Source: Metaphire vulgaris
Taxonomy: Eukaryota; Annelida; Clitellata; Crassiclitellata; Megascolecidae
NCBI GenBank assembly: GCA_018105865.1
Contig: CM030851.1
Coordinates: 12,057,328-12,121,327 of the forward strand
Length of the DNA: 64,000 nucleotides
Direction of reading: 5' to 3'
A program made the translations under genes and the position numbers. Position 1 is the stretch's first letter. The number at the start of each line of letters is the position of its first letter. Positions 25,105 to 36,209 of this stretch are shown piece after piece. A model generated the notes under the pieces. That model did not search any database. It was not told the DNA's origin and was given only the letters and a program-made list of their open reading frames with translations.

Positions 25105-25206
25105 TTGAATTTGCTATATCTCAGGCTATATAAGAGCTAAGAAGATGAGGTCTGCACCATTGTTTAGCTTTTTTATTCCTCTTTCTAACCGTCCGTGCAA
25201 AACAAG
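25105..25206 (+). repeat. Dispersed direct repeat, copy 2
   Basis: Second copy of the 24732-24833 unit, same strand, 373 bp away. Confidence 0.85.
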
Positions 25207-25420
25207 AAGTTCAGCGTTCACGAGACAATCAAGAGAATGAGGAGCAGGCGGTTGCTCGGCGTGAAAAGCACAGCAAACAAAGAGAATCAAGACTGCATGT
25301 CGTTCGACACTGCCAAATCAGTACACTTACCTTGACTATCAAGTTTCAGCAAATTCCTGCGAATGGGCGTTAACTCGGTTGAAGGAAAAGGCGGCGATTT
25401 AAGGAAAGAAAATCAGCATT

Positions 25421-25589
25421 CAGGGTCGGCGCTAGACCCACCCAGCCTCGGGCAGGGGCACCCAAGCAAATCGTTCAAATACGCAGAAAAATGTTGATTG
25501 GGGGGGTGACGGGTAGTCTGAGCCGGCGGGTCCTGGCTGTGTAGATTGCATTAGACCCACCCAGTCAACAAAACCCAGCGCCGCCCCTG
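25421..25589. mobile_element. Probable hAT-type non-autonomous element
   Basis: Begins CAGGGTCGGCGCTAGACCC and ends CAGCGCCGCCCCTG, inverted ends. Flanks share GCATT only (5 of 8). Confidence 0.6.
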
Positions 25590-25754
25590 ATTGCATTTGC
25601 ACAAAATTGGGTGGTAAAACAGCCAATCTTTCCCGTCATTTTTGACGGGTAAACACCTAGTATAATATAAGCTACGTGCAGGGCAATTTCCTGTCTGTAG
25701 TTTTCCATCAAAACCTGATAATGCAAATGCTTTCAATGCGATGGCTTCCATTTG

Positions 25755-25826
25755 AAGACAGACAGACAGACAGACAGACAGGGACAGACAGACAGAAACA
25801 GATAGGCAGGCAAGTAGACAGACAGA
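25755..25826. repeat. (CAGA)n microsatellite
   Basis: About 70 bp of CAGA units with interruptions. Confidence 0.9.
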
Positions 25827-26255
25827 CCTAACATTATACTGGTAAAACCTTATTCCATCAGAGTGACGTCGAGTAGCTGAAGCTGACAGATCCGATGTGA
25901 AAGAAGGATTTAAACCACATTTGCAATGATCCTTTAAATAATAAACAGTCCAAATAGTTCGAGTATAGAGCATCTATTAATGTGGTAATTTCATCCGCAG
26001 TCCATATACCTGATCGCTCTGTGCATTGCGCTCTCTGTGTGTGTGTGTGGGTGTTTTTGCGTTTTTTTCATATCTGTCTGTGTTACAAACTTACCATCCA
26101 CTTATCTTGTTCATGTGACACATGTAAAGTAATCCCTTACATGGACACTACACTGCAAATGGCTGTCAAAGTACGCTGTAAACGAGTCACATTCTTTTCT
26201 CATCTTAGTCTGCAAAAACTACTACATTCTTTTCTCATCTTAGTCTGCAAAAACT

Positions 26256-26262
26256 ACTACTG

Positions 26263-26347
<85 letters not shown>

Positions 26348-26476
26348 CACCACCACCACAACATCTACGATTACTGTTACTACTTCTAATTATAATTATT
26401 ATTAAATTATTATTATTATTATCAATCAATATTATCAATATTATTAATCAATCCATCAATATTATTATCATATATA

Positions 26477-26509
<33 letters not shown>

Positions 26510-26560
26510 CATCCAATCAATCCATCAATCCTCCATCATATATATATATATATATATATT
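26256..26560. repeat. (TAC)n tract followed by ATT and ATCA tracts
   Basis: TAC/CAC units at about 26256-26360, then ATT, ATCA and TA tracts to 26560. Just before it, TACATTCTTTTCTCATCTTA is duplicated in tandem (about 26188-26255). Confidence 0.9.
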
Positions 26561-27065
26561 CTTTTTTAGCAGTTGGTTCAATGTTTTTGGGCCTGAAACA
26601 GCATAAGACTTTGATTCAGTTCTCTATAATAAGTTGTTCGTAACCATAAAGTTTATTAAAAAGATAACAACCAGCCGTTGCAGTGCGCATCCCAACAACT
26701 GTCAGACGACTTTGGGTTAATCTGAGAGCCACCTGTTGCAGACGCTCTTAACAATCCGGGTTCCTTGCGTGGTCCCGCTGTTCCCAGAGGATGGGGAGCG
26801 ACTGTCGCTTATCGGAAGAGCACCTGCTTGAGGGTCTCAATGATGAAGCAATTGGTTCGAAGGAAATTATGAAGGTTCGCGGGGACGTCTGCTCCAAATG
26901 GCGCCATTCCGAAATGACAAGAAGAACTAATTAGTCTTGTTATCCGGACCATCTCATTCGATCATTCCGTCGTCTCTTATCTCTCTCTCGTAACTGCAGT
27001 TTCTGCTGGCAATTTCACTCCGGTGATTAGGAACACCTGTCTTGCTAATCATACAGCATATGAAA
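26561..27065. other. Intergenic, unrecognised
   Basis: Moderately GC-balanced, non-repetitive DNA with no long frame. It could be non-coding sequence under selection, but nothing in the sequence alone shows it. Confidence 0.4.
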
Positions 27066-27069
27066 CGTG

Positions 27070-27166
27070 GCTGGACAAAATGCCCGCGGACAAAATGTCA
27101 CGGACAAAATGTCAGCGCACAAAATGTCCGCGGACAAAATGTCACGGACAAAATGTCACGGGTAGG
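27070..27166. repeat. Tandem repeat of GGACAAAATGTCA-like units
   Basis: Six units of (C)GGACAAAATGTC(A/C) with spacer variation; an inverted partner ACATTTTGTCCGCTGACATT follows at about 27187-27208, so the set could fold back. Confidence 0.85.
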
Positions 27167-27599
27167 GTTAGAGTTAGCGTTGGGGTTACATTTTGTCCGC
27201 TGACATTTCAAGAAGAAATTTAGTATAAGGGGTTTACGTAAACGCAAAAATCAAAGTGTAACATCGAAAAACTGGTCCAAACTTTTTAGACAGTTCCCCT
27301 TCTATCTCTTCCATTGCATATACTTATCGGAAAATTTCTCATCTTCCCAGCCAACCAGTGGTAACATCACCGCTGTCCAATTTCCATTGGTCTTGTGGCT
27401 GACAACGAGGGTAGAACTCTACCAGTGTTGAATACTCTACCCTGATTCAACTCCGGCGTATAAAGCGAGGTTGATTATGACGTTACCCCGCGCTTGGGCG
27501 AGTGATTCAGAAGGGGGAGAGTGAATCGGGGTGCTGCCCCTGTACGTAATTCCTCCCTCTAATAGGACTTTTGATGACAGGGCAGTAAATACCTCTGGA

Positions 27600-28110
27600 A
27601 AAACTCGCAAGACCAATTAAAACAAAATCTGGATCGGCGGCGGTAACAAAAGAGCCAGCCTTCGTTTCCGCGCCTCGTCCGATAATGACGTCGGCTCTCC
27701 GATTTCAGACAAATTGGATCTCAACAATGGAGACAAAACGTCTCCGGGGAACTGGGGGCGGGGGTGGGGGTGGGGAGGTCGGGGACCCTGTCATAAAGTC
27801 GTTTGCGCCCATCGCCTGCCGCGCCATCAAAGAAGAAAACGTCGCGTCGATGGCCCGTGCGTGTGGATCCCGCGATTGATGTCCAACCCGGCAGCCATGG
27901 CAACCGCTGACCGTGATCACCGCCGTCGATACCCTCCTACGCGAGATGTCCACCCCATCGGGGGATGGGGGCGGGGAGGTGACCAACGTTTCGACGAGGG
28001 GGCGAAACGGGAGGCAGCGATCGTTAATGCCAGGACAAAACAGTGGCCCTGCGCGAAGCAATGGGGCTGAACAGATGTGCCGATGGAGTAGAGGAGGAGG
28101 AGGAGGAGGA
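27600..28110. other. GC-rich, CpG-rich stretch of unknown role
   Basis: Sharply more GC-rich than its surroundings. It includes GCAGCCATGGCAACC at 27891-27905, resembling an RFX X-box. Open frames exist on both strands (27705-28277 minus, 27714-28070 plus), but they are low-complexity and carry no domain I recognise. A promoter or a non-coding first exon is possible. Confidence 0.35.
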
Positions 28111-28324
28111 AAAACTTGGAACGATTCAACTCCTGTCCACCCCCACAAGACCAAAGCGGCTTTCGATGATCTTTTGTGGTCGGATTTTGAAGTATATCTT
28201 CGATTGGTGTCTTTGGGCATCGTAACTGCCAGAGAGATCAGATGACGACGACGACGATAAATGACTTTATAAAGCATCGATATTTTCCAAAAAGCTTAAT
28301 TAAATTTGTGTAAAGCGATCATTC

Positions 28325-28412
28325 TGATTTTGATCCATGTCAGAATGGGGAACCCGCCCTGCGTGCCCCACGTGACTACGAAATGAAACTACGTCTACCG
28401 CTATAAAAATGC
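28325..28412 (+). repeat. Direct repeat, copy 1
   Basis: CAGAATGGGGAACCCGCC through GTGACTACGA and AATGAAACTACG, repeated at about 28604-28690 with insertions and deletions. Confidence 0.7.
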
Positions 28413-28603
28413 ATTAATAATAATATTAATAATATTAATTATTATTATTATTATTATTATAATATCATCATCATCATCAATAGTGGCACCGTCAGGGTTC
28501 TGGAATTGGGGGGCATCGATTGTTGACAGTCCCTCGGGCCCCGGGCTTTTTGGCTCCCGAAATCAGCTATTCTCTTCGATCATTCTATACCTGGTCCCCC
28601 CTC

Positions 28604-28690
28604 CAGCCAGAATGGGGGAACCCGCCTCGTCAGGATAAAAAAGTGACTACGATAATGAAACTACGCTCGTCAGCTCGAAAAATGGCCTAT
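28604..28690 (+). repeat. Direct repeat, copy 2
   Basis: Second copy of the unit at 28325-28412. Confidence 0.7.
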
Positions 28691-28749
28691 TATTATTAAA
28701 GATGCCCCCGGCCCCCCAAAAGTCATTATCATCATCATCATCATCATAT

Positions 28750-29270
28750 CTGGCGCACTTTACTCATCTGGAGCGTTTAGCACTTAGAAGTGGACCCTAA
28801 TCTTGATCTGACTATATACAACTGACGGCGGTCACTTGAGCATGGCCGAGATCTACCGGTACCGTACAGACTTCATAATGGCAATGCCTAAAGCCTAAAG
28901 GCAAATATGGAATTGGTCTTTAGTAAATGTTTACTGATAACTTTTGAAGTATATGATAATCAACTTGACATTATATCAATATTTGTAAAGCGGCTAACCT
29001 CAGATTCTAAATGGATGCCTTGAATGTGGGAACCGAAGCTTCCAATCTTTAGCCATGAAGCGCAAATCGATTAAATGAAGGGAGCAGATAGGAACATTAT
29101 ATGACTATGGAGCGTTTGACTTCAATTAAGCATATTTTTACTGCCATGGTATTAATATTGTTATAGGTCTACTACTGGTATTATACAATATATACACACA
29201 GCATAAAGCTCGCTACAAATTTTTAGAACAAGACTAAAAACCTATCTTTTAGACCTGGCTTCTCCACCAT
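28750..29270. other. Intergenic, no supported gene
   Basis: AT-rich unique DNA, nothing recognised. Confidence 0.5.
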
Positions 29271-29274
29271 AGAC

Positions 29275-29434
29275 CAGTGGCATAGCCAGGATTTCCGGAA
29301 GGGGGGGTTGAAAAAAATTTCGTCGATAACCGCCAAGGGGGGTTTTCACCCAAAAATCGCCTCAAAAAATAAAAATTGCATGGGAATACATTAAGAAAAT
29401 TTCGCCGCCCAAGAGGGGGGTGGCTACGCCACTG
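29275..29434. mobile_element. hAT-type non-autonomous element, family A, perfect target duplication
   Basis: Begins CAGTGGCATAGCCAGGATTT and ends GGTGGCTACGCCACTG. Both flanks read CCATAGAC. At 160 bp this is one of the shortest and cleanest copies. Confidence 0.93.
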
Positions 29435-29559
29435 CCATAGACTGTCACCTGGTTGTCTGACCGGATCAGTGGCGTCAACCTGGCGTCAACATTGGGAGGG
29501 GGATAGAATATTAACGCATCGTGATCTTCTTCAGGTGCTCTCTCCAAAGACAGGTTCCA

Positions 29560-29764
29560 AACTCCAGCGTCGCCACTCTATAGCTCGCCATCTTGAACTT
29601 TTACAGTATCTTCTGGGCTGAATATTTGTTTTTCTCGTAGTGTCGAACATCCACTCCAACATCGATGTCCGTGGTCGCCCTTTCTGTGCTTTCCCATTCA
29701 TCTTTCCTTCTATAGTACTTCTCTTAGTAGGCATGATTCTTCTTTCAGAACATGCCCTATCCAC
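29560..29764 (-). pseudogene. Non-LTR retrotransposon C-terminal fragment
   Basis: The minus frame contains GKAQKGRPRTSMLEWMFD followed by SSRWRAIEWRRWSLEP. This fits the C-terminal tail of RTE- or BovB-like endonuclease/reverse transcriptases (K-GRP---W-D, then a DR--WR segment). No catalytic domain is present, so it is a remnant. Confidence 0.5.
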
Positions 29765-29991
29765 ATCATGATAACTGCATGGCAGGTTTCACTTAAAACA
29801 CGATCGTAAATGTCAAAGGCATCACCGAAGCCATAGTTTCAACCAGCAAATGAAACTTTAGCTGCACACATAGGCGCCGGGTTTCAGCCTAAAGCTCTGT
29901 ACTGTAATATCTGCCGAACAACGTGTCTATACACTATACAACAATTTTCACTGTTTCAAAGGAGCTGAACATTATTTATTTCAACGCTCAT

Positions 29992-29997
<6 letters not shown>

Positions 29998-30027
<30 letters not shown>

Positions 30028-30042
30028 TATATATATATATAG
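29998..30042. repeat. (TA)n microsatellite
   Basis: Interrupted TA tract. Confidence 0.9.
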
Positions 30043-30690
30043 ATCAAGAAAATAGAATGCTGCAGATTATTTCAACCACAGGTTACACTTTACGGATCAT
30101 TTACAGTGGATCAAGAAAATAGAATGCCCCTGCAGAATACTTCGACATTAAACAACAAATGGTTGGCCCTCATGATTAGTAACCACCCCAACGGCCTACT
30201 TGCCAAATTTAGAGCCGATCATCATTTACCGCTGGTAATCAACTGACAACGTTAACATGACTGTATATAGCATAACTGAAGATATAACCCGTAAAAGGCG
30301 TGTGGCTATACCAAAACCATACGTGAAGCCCGACAGCTGATGCAAATCGTTTACATTTCATAGAAGAAATCTTGACGTTATATTGAAGATAAGTTGAAGA
30401 CGGTTAACGGCACGCCTTCCATCTGATAAGAAACTGGGAGACACCTGGCGGGGGGAGTGAGGTTGGGGGGGTTGGCTGGCATCAGAAACCCTTTTGAAAA
30501 TCGGAATTATAGGAAATTCGCGGGACTCGTCGTGATCTGCAGAGTACGGGAAAAGGTCAGCATGCCGAAAAGAGGGCAGACAGGAAGGGCGAGGGAAACT
30601 GGAATGGAGGAGACGCAGTCGGAGGAAAAGGACGAGTTACTGACCCGACAGAATAGCAGCACATCCAGACAGACACCCAATAGTAACGAG
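30043..30690. other. Intergenic, no supported gene
   Basis: GATCAAGAAAATAGAATGC is duplicated at 30043 and 30109. No gene recognised. Confidence 0.5.
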
Positions 30691-30695
<5 letters not shown>

Positions 30696-30748
<53 letters not shown>

Positions 30749-30815
30749 ACACTGACAAACACGGACGCAATGGATCAATCAGTAAAAATCTGAACACACG
30801 CCCGCGTACTACGAT

Positions 30816-30862
<47 letters not shown>
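30696..30862. repeat. (GA)n and (ATC)n microsatellites
   Basis: GA tract at about 30696-30745 and an ATC tract at about 30816-30862. Confidence 0.95.
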
Positions 30863-30864
<2 letters not shown>

Positions 30865-31199
30865 GGAAATAATGAAACGCCCTTTTAAGATCAATGGAAG
30901 GAACGAGGGAGCAAGATGAACTCAGCCAGGTAACCCAGCTGTGCACCATAAACAGGGTTCTAACGAAACCTATCGCCCTCAAAGGGGCACTAAGCCTCAG
31001 AAGACGCAGACACTATAATATTAAGAGTGCCGCTTATAACTTTCCCACAATAAAATATACCAAAGTAAAGGAAACATAAAATACGAAGCAGTGGGGGTGT
31101 CTGATCGTAATTTTCTATCCCCACCAGGGGCTTGCCCTTTAGCAGTGATGGGGTTGAATACATACTCACCGCCCTCAGTATAACGATAGATCATCATCG

Positions 31200-31279
31200 T
31201 TAACCCCTTAATCGTGTATTTAACTGTAACTCAATGTAAAATGGACGGATATATCCGGGATCCCCAGTTAAGGGGTTAA
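31200..31279. mobile_element. TTAA palindromic MITE, copy 5
   Basis: 80 bp from TTAACCCCTTAATCGTG to CAGTTAAGGGGTTAA. Confidence 0.92.
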
Positions 31280-31664
31280 TTAACAGGACCGGACTAAACG
31301 TGGTTAAAACGTAAGAGTCCGTTGGATAAATCGAAAAAATATTAAAATCATCATCATCATCATCATAACATTTCAGGGCTCATGATGGAACTAATGCGCC
31401 TCGGCTTATAAATCAAACAGATACGTTTTAATGATGTTAAAAAAGTTGAGCGGGTTAGCGATTCGTCTCTGAGATACGGCGGCAGAAAATAATATTATTC
31501 CAGAGTGCAGGAACGTTTACACGAAAAGATTCATGTTCTTCATGGAAGAACAGTCTCTCTCTCTCTCCTAGAGCTACTTTTAAGGTATTCTAAGAATTAA
31601 AAATATTAGCAACAGCAGTGGAGAGAAGACGTTATATGCCTATTGTAATTAAAGCCTGTGAAAT

Positions 31665-31793
31665 TTTTCAGCACCACTGAAAGCAATGTACTGTTCAAAA
31701 TGTGCACAAGTTCCGGATAATTATCAAAATACCGCTTACAAAATCATTTAACAAATCAACACGAAACGGAAAGAATTCCAGAAAAATGATAAA
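31665..31793 (+). repeat. Duplicated locus, copy without the piggyBac-like insertion
   Basis: GCACCACTGAAAGCAATGTA through CACGAAACGGAAAGAATTCC. The same sequence occurs at 33208-33287 and continues at 35209-35252 on the far side of a 1.9-kb insertion, so this copy serves as the empty site. It keeps only the last bases (CACCACTG) of the adjacent hAT element. Confidence 0.88.
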
Positions 31794-31799
31794 ATGATC

Positions 31800-33028
31800 G
31801 ATCCAAATTCCAAATAATGACTTCAAGTCCCGTCAGAAATTTCCCAGATAAAGTCCCTCGTGTCTTGTGTTTGCTATCGTGCATTCCAGTCGGAAATTCA
31901 TCGCGAGAGCAAAGGGGTTTGCTCAGACACAGCTTAGTTGGTAGAGTAAATGGGAGCTGGTGAGTAATTGACCGAAAATGGGGTCGCGTTTCAGAAAGTC
32001 ACTCGAAGAGTTCAACCGGGTGGCTGGTTGAGATTTTTGACGACAGCAACGCGTAGTTTGTCCCTGGTTCTTTCAGAAGTGACTGCTGATGCTAACAGGA
32101 GACCAGAATTCGGCGTTTTGCGGCATATTTGTTACACAGTTTTGACGAGTCAAAATAAATATCTTGATACAGTATCCAGATAGTAACGTCGCCGATCTTA
32201 CCGAACGTGGATCGTCGTTTCAAGACTATTGGTACTGAAAATCACTACTTAGGAGCAAGAATCCACAATACTGTATAATCAGGCCTTTACAATACGAATA
32301 GGCCTATCATCCATACGAATCGTACGATACAGTTCCCATATTAACCAACGTAGGCGGTTTCGGGAAACTCGACAAACCTCGACAAAAGTTAGCCTAACTG
32401 TCAAAGCGTTTGAGAAAGCACCAGAATTTTCAATAAATCCCCGCTTTGCCAGTATTTTAACATCAATTTCCCACCGGGGTGCTTTAACCCGGGCAATTAA
32501 AAAACTGTTCTTGAATATACCTCTGATCGATAAATTCAAACCAAAGCTTTGTCGCACCAAAGACCAAGGACATGCTTTGTTATGGTAATCAACTAATATT
32601 GAACCTCCGACTGCCTAGTACCGAGTTATGACTGTTCCCTATATAATTAAGACAATGGAAACCATAATGCGGAAAGAACTTATGCCGAAAGAAAGACGGG
32701 TTAACTGGGTACTTCAAAAGCAAATACCTATATTTGCATAAATGTTCTCATGCCAGTGCAGGAAGTCGGGGTACTAAATCGGAAGCAAGAAAGACAGGGT
32801 AGAGTCAGTTAAGCAGAAATATTAAATTTTATTCAGAATTAAACAATGAAATTATATTATATTACCGATTAAGAAAGAAAGCAGCCTATAATCATATTAT
32901 AGATGTTTTTCTTATAATATAATACGAAACTGAGAAGTGATTACATAAAACATCAGTGCCTTACAACAAATGACGTGTCTAGAACGCTAGGTAACGTAAA
33001 CAACAGGACTATCTTTAATTAAAGCAAT
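31800..33028. other. Intergenic, no supported gene
   Basis: Unique AT-rich DNA. The minus frame at 32279-32560 (93 codons) has ordinary composition but no domain I recognise. Confidence 0.45.
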
Positions 33029-33217
33029 CAGCGTCGCCAGTCAAATGGGGGCACTAAACCTGCCCCAGACCACCTACCAGATTCGCGCAAATCCGGTGAG
33101 AAAGTTTTTGCGGATGGCGGGTGGGGGGGGGTGGGGGTGGGGTGGGCAAGGAATCTGACACGCCAGCCCCTTTTGTCCCATCCCCCACCCAACCAAAAAT
33201 TCCTGGCGGCACCACTG
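33029..33217. mobile_element. hAT-type non-autonomous element, family C, perfect target duplication
   Basis: Begins CAGCGTCGCCAG and ends ATTCCTGGCGGCACCACTG. Both flanks read AAAGCAAT. Related to the element at 45225-45428. Confidence 0.9.
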
Positions 33218-33627
33218 AAAGCAATGTACTGTTCAAAATGTGCACAAGTTCCGGATATTATCAAACTACCGCTTACAAAATCATTTATTAACCCTCAAGC
33301 GACCGACATATTTTACGCCTTAATCTGACCAACTGGGGTCCTTTGGGACCCCATTTACCTTTACTGAAAACTAGCGATCTTAAGCACAACTAAATGAAGT
33401 TTGTATAACATTCAATTCATAATTATCTTAAAACAATGCCCTATCAGACCATGGTCGTCCAGAGGGGGACAAGGGGGTGCAACAGCACCCCTGGGAAAAT
33501 TGCGAAGTTACGAAATAAGTAAAATTCCTTGTTTCTTTCATCACATAACCCTGCTTTGCACCCCTGGAAATTTTTGTAATTTCTTTCGTCACAAGACCCT
33601 GTTTTGCAGCTCCTGGAAAAATTTATG

Positions 33628-33752
33628 CATGGCGGCTCCAGGATATAACTTCTAAGCATTTTGTTGTTAGGTATGTAGTATTAAGTATAGGGTCTCAACA
33701 GGGGGCCACTGGGGGCAAGACACTCAGTAGAAGGGCCCCTTAGCCGCCACTG
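33628..33752. mobile_element. hAT-type element, family B, inside the piggyBac-like element
   Basis: Begins CATGGCGGCTCCAGGATATA, ends CCTTAGCCGCCACTG and shares TGTTGTTAGGTATGTAGTAT with other family-B copies. Flanks do not match well. Confidence 0.65.
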
Positions 33753-34441
33753 CGCCCACATATCGGACTTTTAACCACTCGCGCACCCTGTCCAACCTCT
33801 CTTTCTGCATTCTTCTGCCTACCTAAGCAAATATCTGCAGTAAGTGGTTATGATGTCACAAAATCACAGCACAAACAACTTTTAATCCCATACTTAGCCG
33901 GTTTTGAAGGGATATTTTAGCGACGATATGTCACCAGTTGTTCGTCAACACATAGGTCTGACCCTGGAAAAAATCTTTGGCAGCTGAGATATGAACATTA
34001 GCCAAACGTCACAGGAAACAGCTAACTTGTCATCCTTCTGTCTTAAGTCGATTTGTCATCAAATCTCATCACAAAACCACGTTCGTGATATCGTTGCCAT
34101 AAATATTGGTCTTCCTTCACGTGTTGACCATAAGCTATCTTGTGGTTCATGGCTACTCCATTAGATTCCAGCCAAAATACAGAGACCCCAAAATGCGAGA
34201 ATTTCGTTGCCAGTCACTGGCTTCCACTCGTCATGTTGTTTATCTGGGTTAGTTTCATTCTATTTGCGTATCCTTCTGTTTGCCTCTCATTTGGTTTGCA
34301 ATATAATGTTGATAATGACGTTTGGAGTTACCCAGAACTGCATGTTTTCCATAATTGTATTGCATCGTGATTCAGAAAGAGGATATGCCATCCTCGTCGT
34401 GTTGCTGTCGCACAGATCCTGATGTTCCGGATGAAGATGAG

Positions 34442-34759
34442 TTACCCCGGCGACCACCTCCGCGACCTTTTACCTTTCTCAGTGGTGTCCAAACGGCAAG
34501 TGACAGGAATGTCAACACCCAGTGCGAATTCTGTACTCTTTTGCTCATAAGTGCCTTCGATGTCACTTTGCTCAGAAGCTTCTGATACGTGATCTTCATT
34601 CTCAGAACTTTCATTTGAACTGCAGTCATTGTCACTTTCAACAGCTGCCGGTAGCTGTTGTACAGCTTGCGCTATACTGTGCCTAACTACACGAATTAAA
34701 GCGGACATATAACCTATACAACAGAATCTACAAATGTCTAATTTGGACAGGACTCTCAA
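34442..34759 (-). pseudogene. Acidic reading frame inside the piggyBac-like element
   Basis: A 105-codon frame with a Ser/Glu/Asp-rich middle (VESDNDCSSNESSENEDHVS) followed by a basic end (EKGKRSRRW). piggyBac transposases often have an acidic N-terminal region, so this may be a remnant of one. The catalytic domain with its aspartates is not present in this frame, and the assignment rests mainly on location. Confidence 0.3.
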
Positions 34760-35212
34760 ATTCCAGCAAGTATAGTAGCATTACAATGTGATTATAACAA
34801 TAGGCACACATTGAACTAATACGGTAGGCTAATAGATTGGGTATACGGTATAGTGTATAGTCCTACTTGATGACAATCACTACACAATGATCCACTGGTC
34901 CCTGTCACACAATAAAATACATTGATATTTGGAAATTCTATGAACATTTCAAGTCTAACAAAGCAAACACATTAACTACAACAACCTTCTGTGCGAAAAT
35001 TCGAATGGGGTCCCAAGGGACCCCAACACGAAATGACAATTTAAAAAAATTACACATGTTATAAGATCGATTTTATTTGACACAAACCTGAAGCAGTAGC
35101 CAAGCTACAAATTCACTAAACCGTTTTGGAATACCATCAATAGCCGAAAAGTTGCGCAATAAAAACCATGACTGGGGTCCCATAGGACCCCAGCTGGTCG
35201 CTTGAGGGTTAA

Positions 35213-35655
35213 CAAATCAACACGAAACGGAAAGAATTCCAGAAAAATGATAAATCTCTTCAAAGCAGCAAATCAATTGCCAAGAAGAGGTCTGTGGTAA
35301 GTTGGCAACACAGGTCAGCCAACCCTAAAGGCTGCGAAGATGATGAGACTTTCGACGCCTTGTAGTAAAGCACATGGACACAGTATATGCAGAAACAGCG
35401 GCTGCAGACATCGAAGCAAAAGCAGCGTGTATTTGCAGAATGGATTTCAGGAAGTTTGCGTTGCATGACTCGGACAGCGAAGACTCGCCCCCTCCTCCCC
35501 CCGAAAGCAACGGGGATTTGGATTACACAAAACCGTTACACCGTCGGGCACGCATCGGCAAAGACCGAAGCTTAGTAAATTGACGCTAATCCTTACAGAC
35601 GACCACAGACTGCTGCTGACAGCAATTATTATCCATGCAGTTCGAGCGTGTACCA
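35213..35655. other. Right flank of the piggyBac-like insertion, otherwise unrecognised
   Basis: The first 40 bp match 31750-31793. The remainder has short frames on both strands (35374-35583 plus) without a recognised domain. Confidence 0.45.
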
Positions 35656-36205
35656 CAGTGGCGGCTCCAGAACTTGGCAAGTGGGGGCAGGGGCGCCCAC
35701 AGAGGAGAAGGAATCAAATGCTTTCTAAAAAAACTAGGGGAGGAAGTCCCCTTGAGTCTTGGTTTCACGTTAGGGGTGGGGAGGAAGACAGGGAAGGGGA
35801 AGCTGCTTCCAGCAGGCAGGGGAGATGGACGCCCGAGTGGGGGGTGGTGCCAAATTCTAAGCATGGGGCCAACTGTTTTTTTATAAACCTGGACTAGTCT
35901 AGCTGCTAAGAACGAGTACATTAAAGTACGGAGGCCACCGGGGTGGTGTCAGGCATCAGTGGCGGCTCCACACGAGGGTCCGGGGGTCCATGCCCCCACC
36001 CCTAGTGTATGCTTGGCCCTCAGTGGTCTCCTGTTGGGACCATATATTTAGGCCTACTACTACATACCTATCAACAAATGGTTGGCCCCATGCTTAGAAG
36101 TTTCCACTCCAACGCCCTCCCCCACTTTCCAAATCCTGGATCCGCCACTGTCGGGCATTCAATAGGGGGCCACACCCCTGGGTCCTCTTGTGGAGCCGCC
36201 TCTGC
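35656..36205. mobile_element. hAT-type element, family B, interrupted by a second copy
   Basis: Begins CAGTGGCGGCTCCAGAACTT and ends TTGTGGAGCCGCCTCTG. It is interrupted at 35957-36150 by another family-B copy in the other orientation. Outer flanks do not match. Confidence 0.65.
35957..36150. mobile_element. hAT-type element, family B, nested copy
   Basis: Begins CAGTGGCGGCTCCACACG and ends CCTGGATCCGCCACTG. Flanks TCAGGCAT and TCGGGCAT match at 7 of 8 positions. Confidence 0.85.
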
Positions 36206-36209
36206 ATGG

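Larger units (their letters stand above)
33292..35208. mobile_element. piggyBac-like element, non-autonomous, 1.9 kb
   Basis: The element is bounded by TTAA on both sides (33288-33291 and 35209-35212) and has 13-bp perfect inverted ends CCCTCAAGCGACC / GGTCGCTTGAGGG. The TTAA target and CCC start are the signature of piggyBac. Next to the ends are 18-bp perfect or near-perfect palindromes: GGGGTCCTTTGGGACCCC at 33335, GGGGTCCCAAGGGACCCC at 35007 and GGGGTCCCATAGGACCCC at 35174. There is no full transposase. A related flanking sequence without the insertion lies at 31665-31793. It contains a family-B hAT-type insertion at 33628-33752. Confidence 0.92.

Noticed and set aside
27705..28277. 190-codon minus frame in the GC-rich block
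   Set aside because: Low-complexity Pro/Arg-rich translation with no domain; frames of similar length exist on the other strand.
34140..34370. Plus-strand 76-codon hydrophobic frame inside the piggyBac-like element
   Set aside because: No recognisable transposase motif; it probably reflects AT-rich sequence.
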